From Fontibacterium sp038145245 (lineage in GTDB: Bacteria; Pseudomonadota; Alphaproteobacteria; Pelagibacterales; Pelagibacteraceae): a DNA stretch of 21,717 bases. The stretch covers positions 1 to 21,717 of the forward strand of contig JAYQPI010000010.1 of NCBI GenBank assembly GCA_038145245.1. The letters run 5' to 3'. The notes below the pieces were generated by a model. That model worked only from the letters and a program-made list of their open reading frames with translations, did no database searches and had not been told where the DNA came from. Positions 15,838 to 21,717 of this stretch are shown here, piece after piece (positions within the stretch are counted from its first letter, which is position 1; every line of letters begins with the position of its first letter). The position numbers and the translations under genes are program-made.

Positions 15838-17013
15838 ATGTCAAAATCGAACTCTTTAAGACCAGGTAAACATTTATTACAAATTCCAGGACCAACAAAT
15901 ATTCCAGATCGAGTGTTGCGAGCAATGAGCTATCCAACAATTGATCATCGTGGTCCTGATTTTGCAGAAATTGCAAAAAGAGTTTTAGATAGAATTAAAA
16001 GTATTTTTAAAACAACTCAGCCTGTGGTTATGTTTCCAGCCTCTGGAACTGGTGCTTGGGAAGCAGCAATTGTAAATACTCTTAATCCAAAAGATAAAAT
16101 ACTAATGTTCGAAACAGGGCAATTTTCTTTTTTATGGGCAGAACAAGCAAAAAAATTATCTTTAGATGTAGATTTTGTTCCCGGCGACTGGCGACATGGA
16201 GCAGATCCAAAAATAGTTGAACAAAAATTAAGTCAGGATAAATCTCACAAAATAAAAGCTGTGCTTGTACTTCACAATGAAACAGCAACTGGAGTTGTGA
16301 GTAATATTAGCAAGATTAGAAAAGCAATGGATAGCGCAAAGCATCCAGCGCTTTTATTAGTTGATACTATTTCATCTCTAGCATCAATTGATTATCGTCA
16401 TGACGAGTGGAAAGTTGATGTTACAGTTGGAGGATCACAAAAAGGATTATTATTACCACCAGGACTTTCTTTTAATGCTATTAGTCAAAAAGCATTAGAT
16501 GCGCATTCAAAATCAACTATGCAAAAAGCATATTGGGATTGGAAACCAATGTTGGAAAATAATAAAAATGGATTCTTTCCATATACGCCTGCAACTAATT
16601 TAGTTTTTGGACTTGATGAAGCATTAAATATGTTAATGGAAGAAGGATTAGAAAATGTATTTAAACGTCATACAAAACTTGCAGAAGCTACAAGAATTGC
16701 AGTCAAAGCTTGGGGATTAGAAATTTTAGCAAAAAACCCTGAAGAATATTCAAATACTATTACCGCAGTGCTGCTACCAGAAGGTCATGATGCAGATAAT
16801 TTAAGAAAAATTATTTTAGATGATTATAATATGTCTTTAGGTATGGGTCTTAATAAAATTAAAGGTAAGGTTTTTAGGATTGGTCATTTAGGTGATTTTA
16901 ATGACCTTATGTTACTTGGAGCACTAGCTGGAGTGGAAATGGGTCTTAAAAAATCTAAGATTCCATTCAAATCTGGCGGAATATTGTCTGCTATGGATTA
17001 TCTTTCAAAGTAG
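15838..17013 (+). CDS. Serine-glyoxylate-type aminotransferase (class V, AGXT/SgaA-like)
   Basis: This 391-residue PLP enzyme makes glycine from glyoxylate with serine or alanine as donor. Landmarks are the N-terminal LLQIPGPTNIPDRVLRAM, the cofactor-phosphate loop PASGTGAWEAA (67-77), HNETATGV (146-153), D176 in VDTISSLAS contacting the PLP ring nitrogen, and K202 in GGSQKGLLLPPG forming the Schiff base. The C-terminal MGLNKIKGKVFRIGHLGD is typical. The length fits SgaA. Aspartate-glyoxylate aminotransferase (BhcA) is a close look-alike, but none of the other beta-hydroxyaspartate-cycle genes are present. The start is 39 nt from the divergent FAD/Fe-S gene, with no Shine-Dalgarno and a TATATA run ending about six bases before the ATG, so the transcript may be leaderless. 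A TRAP operon follows after 61 nt. Confidence 0.9.
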   Translation: MSKSNSLRPGKHLLQIPGPTNIPDRVLRAMSYPTIDHRGPDFAEIAKRVLDRIKSIFKTTQPVVMFPASGTGAWEAAIVNTLNPKDKILMFETGQFSFLWAEQAKKLSLDVDFVPGDWRHGADPKIVEQKLSQDKSHKIKAVLVLHNETATGVVSNISKIRKAMDSAKHPALLLVDTISSLASIDYRHDEWKVDVTVGGSQKGLLLPPGLSFNAISQKALDAHSKSTMQKAYWDWKPMLENNKNGFFPYTPATNLVFGLDEALNMLMEEGLENVFKRHTKLAEATRIAVKAWGLEILAKNPEEYSNTITAVLLPEGHDADNLRKIILDDYNMSLGMGLNKIKGKVFRIGHLGDFNDLMLLGALAGVEMGLKKSKIPFKSGGILSAMDYLSK

Positions 17014-17036
17014 ATTTTGTTAGTTTAATTAGTTAC

Positions 17037-17042
17037 TATAAT
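17037..17042 (+). promoter_or_regulatory. Perfect -10 box upstream of the second TRAP operon
   Basis: TATAAT lies 32 bp before the dctP ATG in the 61-nt gap after the aminotransferase. The only -35-like word, TTGTTA at 17017-17022, is just 14 bp upstream, which is too close. The -10 is therefore reasonable but the promoter call is tentative; read-through from the aminotransferase is also possible. Confidence 0.35.
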
Positions 17043-17060
17043 CTTAATAAAATTAAAAAT

Positions 17061-17066
17061 AAGGGG
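17061..17066 (+). promoter_or_regulatory. Strong ribosome binding site AAGGGG of the second dctP
   Basis: AAGGGG sits eight bases before the ATG at 17075. It is the most G-rich Shine-Dalgarno sequence in the window and fits high-level synthesis of a periplasmic binding protein. Confidence 0.65.
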
Positions 17067-17074
17067 ATACTACA

Positions 17075-18055
17075 ATGTTATTAAAAAAACTTTTTGCAGT
17101 TATTATTTCATTTTGTCTTGTAAGTTTTTCAGTTAGTGCACTTGAAATTAAAATTGGTCACGTTGGAGAGCCAGGATCTTTATTTAATGATTCAGCTGAA
17201 CATTTTGCAAAACTTGCCAATAGTAAATTAGGTTCGAAAGCTAAAGTTGTAAATTTTGGTTCTAGTCAATTAGGTAGCGACAAAGAAATGATGCAAAAAG
17301 TTAAACTTGGAACATTAGAAATGGCGCTTCCATCAACATTTATGTCCACAGTTCATGATGAGTTTGGAGTTTTTGAAATGCCATATATTATTAAGGATAG
17401 AAATCACATGTCTAAAGTCACAAAAGATGTGGTTAATCCAATCCTTTCAAAAAATTTAGAAGAAAAAACTGGATACAAAGTCTTAGCTGTCTGGGAAAAT
17501 GGATTTAGACAAATTACAAATAACAAAAAGCCAATTGATGTACCAAATGATTTAAAAGGAATTAAATTAAGAGTTCCTGAAGGAAAATGGAGAGTAAAAA
17601 TGTTCCAAGCATATGGAGCAAATCCAACTCCAATGGCATTTGGAGATGTTTTTGTAGCTCTTAAAACAGGAACAATTGATGGACAAGAAAATCCTTACAC
17701 TCAAATTACAAGCGCAAAATTTCATGAAGTACAAAAGTTTTTAAGTGTAACAAACCATGTTTACACCCCAGCTTTTGTTGTAGTGCATAAAGATGCTTGG
17801 AATAAACTACCGGAAGATGTAAGAAAAATTATAGAACAAGCTGCAAAAGATACTCAGCCGTTTGTATATAAAAGAGCTGCTGAAATGGAAGTTTCTTTAT
17901 TAAAAGTTGTTAAAGATGCTGGTGTTAAAGTGAACACTGCAAATAGAGATGCTTTTGTTAAAGCAAGTGATCCAATTTATAAAGAATTTGCTACAGATGT
18001 TAAATCTGGATCAACGCTTGTTTCAAAAATATTAGATTTAGCTAAAACTAAGTAA
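17075..18055 (+). CDS. dctP: TRAP transporter solute-binding protein (DctP family), system 2
   Basis: This 326-residue periplasmic receptor has a Sec signal peptide covering residues 1-22, with cleavage after VSA, and the mature protein begins LEIKIGHVGEPGS. Typical DctP elements follow: SSQLGSDKEMMQKVKLGTLEMA, ENGFRQITNNKKPI with R145, GIKLRVPEG with the ligand-clamping R166, and FVALKTGTIDGQENP. It is a more orthodox DctP/YiaO-type receptor than system 1, so the two probably bind different acids. The strong AAGGGG site fixes the start. The neighbouring crotonase and CoA-transferase imply that the ligand is a carboxylate activated to a CoA thioester, but its identity is unknown. Confidence 0.93.
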   Translation: MLLKKLFAVIISFCLVSFSVSALEIKIGHVGEPGSLFNDSAEHFAKLANSKLGSKAKVVNFGSSQLGSDKEMMQKVKLGTLEMALPSTFMSTVHDEFGVFEMPYIIKDRNHMSKVTKDVVNPILSKNLEEKTGYKVLAVWENGFRQITNNKKPIDVPNDLKGIKLRVPEGKWRVKMFQAYGANPTPMAFGDVFVALKTGTIDGQENPYTQITSAKFHEVQKFLSVTNHVYTPAFVVVHKDAWNKLPEDVRKIIEQAAKDTQPFVYKRAAEMEVSLLKVVKDAGVKVNTANRDAFVKASDPIYKEFATDVKSGSTLVSKILDLAKTK

Positions 18056-18065
18056 TTCTTAGTTT
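18045..18065 (+). terminator. Weak hairpin across the end of the second dctP
   Basis: AAACTAAG (18045-18052) and CTTAGTTT (18058-18065) form an 8-bp stem with a TAATT loop covering the dctP stop. Only two G-C pairs and no proper T-run follow, so it would be a poor terminator. It sits at the same dctP-dctQ junction as the strong hairpin of system 1. Confidence 0.3.
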
Positions 18066-18074
18066 GACATTAAA

Positions 18075-18554
18075 ATGATCTCTGCTTTTTCAGTAAAAGC
18101 ATACGATAAATATTTGCAATATTTTTTATTTTTGCAAATGATTTTTTTATCAGTAACTGTAGTTGTGGGAGTTTGTTTTAGATGGTCTGGTCATTCTTTA
18201 GTTTGGTATGATGAAGTCGCAGGAATTCAACTTGCTTGGATTACTTATTTTGGCTCCGCCTATGCTTCTTTAAAAGGTTTGCACATCGGAATGCCTACCT
18301 TAATTAAAGTTTTTCCAAAAGATATTAGAAAAATTTTATTTGTTCTCTCTAAAATAATTATTTTACTATTTTTTATAATTTTATCTTATTATGGAACTAA
18401 AGTTATTATTGCTTTACGTGGAGATACTTTAGTAACTCTAGATTGGATTCCTCAATCTTTTGTACAATCAGTAATTCCAGTTTCTTCTATTTTAATTATT
18501 TTCTCTGAGTTTTTTTCTTATAAACAATCGTATGAACAAACAATGAAAGATTAA
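18075..18554 (+). CDS. dctQ: TRAP transporter small membrane subunit (DctQ family), system 2
   Basis: This 159-residue membrane protein has four hydrophobic stretches, near residues 15-36, 48-68, 88-108 and 128-148. The DctQ loop signature is present as HSLVWYDEVAGIQLAW, with the Trp-acid pair before helix two, and SLKGLHIGMPTLIK follows. It forms the permease with the adjacent DctM and is sparsely related to the DctQ of system 1. The start follows dctP by 19 nt. Its stop codon is immediately followed by the dctM ATG, with no spacer base, which suggests translational coupling. Confidence 0.87.
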   Translation: MISAFSVKAYDKYLQYFLFLQMIFLSVTVVVGVCFRWSGHSLVWYDEVAGIQLAWITYFGSAYASLKGLHIGMPTLIKVFPKDIRKILFVLSKIIILLFFIILSYYGTKVIIALRGDTLVTLDWIPQSFVQSVIPVSSILIIFSEFFSYKQSYEQTMKD

Positions 18555-19835
18555 ATGTTAGTATTATTATTGTTTGTAGTTTTATTATTTTTACTTTTTA
18601 TAAATATTCCTATCGCGATAAGTATAGCGGTTGCAACGATAGTAGCGATGGTTGCAAAAACTGGACCACAATATTTGATTAACACAGCTCTTGCTATGTT
18701 TAATGGAGCAAAAAGCTTTCCGTTGATTGCTATCCCATTATTTATTTTAGCAGGAGCGATAATGAATAGTTCTGGTATTTCAAGAAGATTGATTGCCTTT
18801 GCTTCAGCTTTAGTAGGTTTTATTAAAGGTGGTTTAAGTATGATTACTATTGCAACATCAATGTTTTTTGCTGAAATATCTGGCTCGGCTGTAGCCGATG
18901 CGTCAGCATTAGGTTCAATTTTAATTCCAGCAATGAAAAATAAAGGCTATTCGTCAGAATATGCCGCTTCAGTTGTTTCATCCGCATCATCCCTTGCAAT
19001 CATAATTCCACCATCTATTCCAATGATTCTATATGCGGTCATAGCAGGTTGTTCAGTGGAGCAATTATTTGTTGCAGGATTTATTCCAGGATTTTTAGGT
19101 GGTTTTTTAATGATGGCAGCATCTTATATTTATGCAAAAAGAAAAAATTTACCAATTGAAGAAGCTTTTAATATTAAAAATTTAAAAAAAACTGCAAAAG
19201 ATGCTGCATTTGCTTTTACATTACCAATAATAATTTTAGGTGGAATATTTGGTGGATTTGTAACAGCTACAGAAGGCGCTGGTTTAGCAGTAGTAGCGGC
19301 ATTAATTATAGCAATAATTTATAAAGAATTTAACTTAAAACAATTTTTTGATGCAACAATTGAAGGAGGCTCTCAAACTGCGACTGTAATGTTATTAGTT
19401 GCGTCCTCAATGTTGTTAGGTGAATTCTTAACAATAGAACAAATTCCACAAAAAATTGCTTTATCATTAACAACACTGACAGATAATAAATATTTAATAT
19501 TAGCAATATTAAATATTTTTTTATTTATTATTGGTTTCTTTTTACATTCAGCAGCTGCAATTATTTTAGTTGTTCCTGTGGTTATGCCCTTAATCACTAG
19601 CTTAGGCATAGATCCTGTTCATTTTGGTATTATTGTTACTTTAAATTTGGCCATCGGCCAACAAACACCACCAGTTGCAAGTGTTCTTGCAGTAGCCTGT
19701 TCTATAGCAAAAACTGATATGTGGGCAGCATCTAAAGTTAATATTTTCTTTGTGGGTGTGTTAGTTTTTGTATTATTACTTTCAACTTACGTTCCTATAG
19801 TACCAATGTCTTTGGTAAATTATTTTTATAGATAA
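18555..19835 (+). CDS. dctM: TRAP transporter large membrane subunit (DctM family), system 2
   Basis: This 426-residue polytopic permease begins with the LLLFINIPIAISI hydrophobic opening. It carries the paired re-entrant hairpins of DctM: ISGSAVADASALGSILIPAM in the first half, SLAIIIPPSIPMILYAV with twin prolines, and GQQTPPVASVLAVA in the second half. PLFILAGAIMNSSGISRR corresponds to the conserved early motif. It drives sodium-coupled import of the solute delivered by the second DctP. No spacer separates it from dctQ, and the crotonase gene begins three bases after its stop, so transport and CoA chemistry are co-expressed. Confidence 0.93.
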   Translation: MLVLLLFVVLLFLLFINIPIAISIAVATIVAMVAKTGPQYLINTALAMFNGAKSFPLIAIPLFILAGAIMNSSGISRRLIAFASALVGFIKGGLSMITIATSMFFAEISGSAVADASALGSILIPAMKNKGYSSEYAASVVSSASSLAIIIPPSIPMILYAVIAGCSVEQLFVAGFIPGFLGGFLMMAASYIYAKRKNLPIEEAFNIKNLKKTAKDAAFAFTLPIIILGGIFGGFVTATEGAGLAVVAALIIAIIYKEFNLKQFFDATIEGGSQTATVMLLVASSMLLGEFLTIEQIPQKIALSLTTLTDNKYLILAILNIFLFIIGFFLHSAAAIILVVPVVMPLITSLGIDPVHFGIIVTLNLAIGQQTPPVASVLAVACSIAKTDMWAASKVNIFFVGVLVFVLLLSTYVPIVPMSLVNYFYR

Positions 19836-19838
19836 AAA

Positions 19839-20621
19839 ATGTCAAAATTAATTATACAAAAAGAAATTAACGATCATATAATTGAGTTATCATTAAATCG
19901 ACCTGAAAAACTAAATGCACTAACAAAGCCAATGTGGAAAGAATTAGGGATTAGATTTAAAAAATTATCTATAAATAAAAATTTAAGATGTATTATTATA
20001 AGAGGAAAAGGTGGAAAATCTTTTTCACCTGGAAATGATATTGGAGAATTTGAAACTGAGAGGTCAAACAGTAAACAGTCAAAAGATTATGGAAAGTTTT
20101 TACATTCAACTTTAGCAGCTATAATAAATTGTCCTATTCCAACAGTTGCATTAATCGAGGGTATTTGTGTAGGTGGGGGTTTAGAAATAGCTTCTTGTTG
20201 TGATATTAGAATTTGCGGTCAATCATCAAGATTTGGAGTACCAATTAATAGATTAGGTTTAACAATGGCTCCAAGAGAAATGCAACCCTTAATTAATTTA
20301 GTTGGAAAAAACGTAGCTCTAGAAATTTTATTAGAGGGAAGGGTTTTTGATGCAACTGAGGCATTGCAAAAAGGTTTAGTTAGCAGAATTGTTTCAGATA
20401 ATGATGTAGAAAAAGAGGCTTACGAAACTGCATATCGAATTGCAGATGGCGCTCCGTTAGTAGCCCGATGGCATAAAAAATTTTCAAAAGAGATTTCAAA
20501 TAATGAAAAAATTACTGATAAAATAAATGATAGAGGGTATGAATGTTATGATACTGAGGATTTCAATATTGGCTATAAGTCATTTCTAAATAAAACAAAG
20601 CCAAAATTTAAAAATAAATAA
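19839..20621 (+). CDS. Crotonase-fold protein (enoyl-CoA hydratase/isomerase family) lacking one hydratase glutamate
   Basis: This 260-residue crotonase-superfamily protein has the start ELSLNRPEKLNAL, the first oxyanion-hole segment SFSPGNDIGEF (residues 61-71) and the second at GGGLEIASCCD (112-122). E116 aligns with Glu144 of rat mitochondrial enoyl-CoA hydratase. Exactly twenty residues later, where that enzyme has Glu164, this protein has I136 in FGVPINRLGL. With one catalytic glutamate missing, ordinary enoyl-CoA hydration is doubtful; isomerase, dehydratase, hydrolase or decarboxylase chemistry on an acyl-CoA is possible. It lies between dctM and a CoA-transferase, with spacers of three and two bases, so it probably acts on the CoA ester of the imported acid. 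Confidence 0.87.
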   Translation: MSKLIIQKEINDHIIELSLNRPEKLNALTKPMWKELGIRFKKLSINKNLRCIIIRGKGGKSFSPGNDIGEFETERSNSKQSKDYGKFLHSTLAAIINCPIPTVALIEGICVGGGLEIASCCDIRICGQSSRFGVPINRLGLTMAPREMQPLINLVGKNVALEILLEGRVFDATEALQKGLVSRIVSDNDVEKEAYETAYRIADGAPLVARWHKKFSKEISNNEKITDKINDRGYECYDTEDFNIGYKSFLNKTKPKFKNK

Positions 20622-20623
20622 TT

Positions 20624-21717
20624 ATGCCAGGACCAATTCATGGCATTAAAGTCCTCGAATTAGCACAAATAATGGCTGGACCGACTTGTGGTCTCTTGCT
20701 CGCAGATCTCGGCGCTGATGTTGTCAAAATTGAGAGAATTCCTGACGGTGATGATACTAGACGCTTCTCACCCCCTGAAATTAATGGAGAAGCTGCAGCC
20801 TTTATGACCATGAATAGAAATAAAAAAGGTTTCGCTTTAGATTTAAAAACTAAAGAAGGAAAAGAAGTTTTCAAAAGAATGGCAAAAAAAGCAGATGTGG
20901 TCATTGAAAATTTTAGAAAAGGAACCTTAGAAAAATTAGGAATTGGTTATGAAGAACTTAAAAAAATAAATCCTAAAATTATTCTTTGCGAAATATCAGG
21001 ATATGGAAGAACAGGACCATATGCTGATCAAGGAGGATTTGATTTAGTGGCGCAAGGAATGTCAGGACTTATGAGTATTACAGGAGAAAGCTCAGACAAA
21101 CCTCCAATGAAAGTCGGTGCGCCTATCACAGATATTACTGCTGGTATATTAGGAGCTACTGGAGTACTTGCTGCAATAATTCATCGAGATAAAACTGGTG
21201 AGGGGCAAAGAGTTGATACTTCTTTATACGAAGCTGGAATTATTCATACATACTGGCAATCTGCCATCACTAGTGCAACTGGAAAATCACCAGGACCTTT
21301 GGGTTCTGCACATCCATTAACTGCTCCTTACCAAGCTTTTAAAACAAAAGATAAATGGATTACAGTTGGTGCATCTAATCAGAATAACTGGATAAATCTA
21401 ATTGATGCTTTGGGAAGAAAAGATTTACAAGAAGATAAAAGATTTAATAGTAATATTAATCGCATGAAAAACTTAGAGTCACTTATTGAAATTTTAAATA
21501 AAGAGATGATAAAAAAAACATCCGATGAATGGTTAAAAGTATTTAATCAAAAAGGGTTACCTTGTGGACCAATTAATACTATCGAAGAAATGTTTGAAGA
21601 CTCTCAAACAAAACATAGAGAGATGATTATTGAAGTTAAAAATTTAAAAGCAGGTAAATTTAAATCAATTGGTATGCCAATTAAATTTTCAAAATCAAAA
21701 TCTGACAAATCTAAAGC
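20624..21717 (+). CDS. Class III (CaiB/BaiF) acyl-CoA transferase, partial (3' end beyond window)
   Basis: The frame is open for 364 codons from the ATG at 20624 and runs off the right edge without a stop. MPGPIHGIKVLELAQIMAGP, ADVVKIERIPDGDDTRRF, IENFRKGTLEKLG and SGYGRTGPY are family III CoA-transferase motifs. The catalytic aspartate is D170 in GAPITDITAGIL. Family members are about 390-410 residues, so only a few dozen codons should be missing. It is distinct from the transferase at 6495-7655 and carries IMAGPTCG rather than VLVGPYCT in the first loop. It is two bases after the crotonase stop and is the last gene seen in the operon with TRAP system 2. Acceptor and donor are unknown. Confidence 0.9.
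   Translation, partial: MPGPIHGIKVLELAQIMAGPTCGLLLADLGADVVKIERIPDGDDTRRFSPPEINGEAAAFMTMNRNKKGFALDLKTKEGKEVFKRMAKKADVVIENFRKGTLEKLGIGYEELKKINPKIILCEISGYGRTGPYADQGGFDLVAQGMSGLMSITGESSDKPPMKVGAPITDITAGILGATGVLAAIIHRDKTGEGQRVDTSLYEAGIIHTYWQSAITSATGKSPGPLGSAHPLTAPYQAFKTKDKWITVGASNQNNWINLIDALGRKDLQEDKRFNSNINRMKNLESLIEILNKEMIKKTSDEWLKVFNQKGLPCGPINTIEEMFEDSQTKHREMIIEVKNLKAGKFKSIGMPIKFSKSKSDKSK

Noticed and set aside
15838..17013. Beta-hydroxyaspartate cycle (BhcA) as the role of the aminotransferase
   Set aside because: BhcB, BhcC and BhcD homologues, normally adjacent, are absent. The neighbours are a FAD/Fe-S dehydrogenase and a TRAP operon.
20638..20904. Reverse-strand open frame of 88 codons
   Set aside because: It lies entirely within the second CoA-transferase, whose forward frame has full family motifs. 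The reverse frame has no recognisable domain. Reverse or alternative frames at 5634-5834, 6097-6348, 6256-6447, 9480-9746, 10252-10578, 12192-12446, 13845-14060, 16082-16288 and 19373-19609 were dismissed for the same reason.
19839..21717. Carnitine/crotonobetaine pathway (CaiD plus CaiB)
   Set aside because: The crotonase lacks the second hydratase glutamate, there is no CaiA or CaiC, and carnitine is normally imported by BCCT or ABC systems. The resemblance is only at family level.
1..21717. CRISPR arrays, insertion sequences, prophage genes, toxin-antitoxin pairs or riboswitches
   Set aside because: No repeat-spacer pattern, transposase, integrase or inverted-repeat ends were seen. No intergenic gap is long enough for a typical riboswitch with its expression platform upstream of a metabolic gene.

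Overview
The window looks like a piece of chromosome from a streamlined, AT-rich marine alphaproteobacterium. A SAR11-type (Pelagibacterales) genome is my best guess. This rests on strongly A/T-biased codon use, almost no intergenic DNA (no gap reaches 120 bases), an alphaproteobacterial-style omega subunit with a long acidic tail, and tripartite TRAP transporters placed beside small CoA-metabolism operons. The lineage is an inference; no 16S rRNA or species marker is present. There is no sign of an insertion sequence, phage, CRISPR array or attachment site, and all genes look like native chromosomal genes.

Layout. Bases 1-5040 hold an elongator tRNA-Met(CAT), a nitrilase-superfamily amidase 15 nt behind it, a DUF6165 protein, two glycosyltransferases (GT9 and GT4, probably envelope polysaccharide), a peroxiredoxin-like thiol protein, a gamma-type carbonic anhydrase homologue and a PNPOx-like flavoprotein. 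Bases 5051-6494 hold a 3-hydroxyisobutyrate dehydrogenase-family reductase and rpoZ.

Bases 6495-12888 form the first metabolic module. A class III CoA-transferase is read leftwards. Read rightwards from the shared 73-bp gap are a TRAP transporter (dctP, dctQ, dctM), malonyl-CoA decarboxylase and dusA. The obvious reading is uptake of malonate or a related small dicarboxylate, activation by CoA transfer, and decarboxylation of malonyl-CoA to acetyl-CoA. A strong hairpin with a T-run separates dctP from dctQ, as expected if the binding protein is made in excess over the membrane subunits.

Bases 12889-21717 form the second module. A large fused FAD/Fe-S 2-hydroxyacid dehydrogenase is divergent from a serine-glyoxylate-type aminotransferase. 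The aminotransferase is followed by a second TRAP transporter, a crotonase-fold protein lacking one of the two hydratase glutamates, and a second class III CoA-transferase that runs off the right edge. The substrate of this second set cannot be named from the sequence. The common theme is TRAP import of carboxylates coupled to CoA-transferase activation, plus glyoxylate/2-hydroxyacid metabolism.
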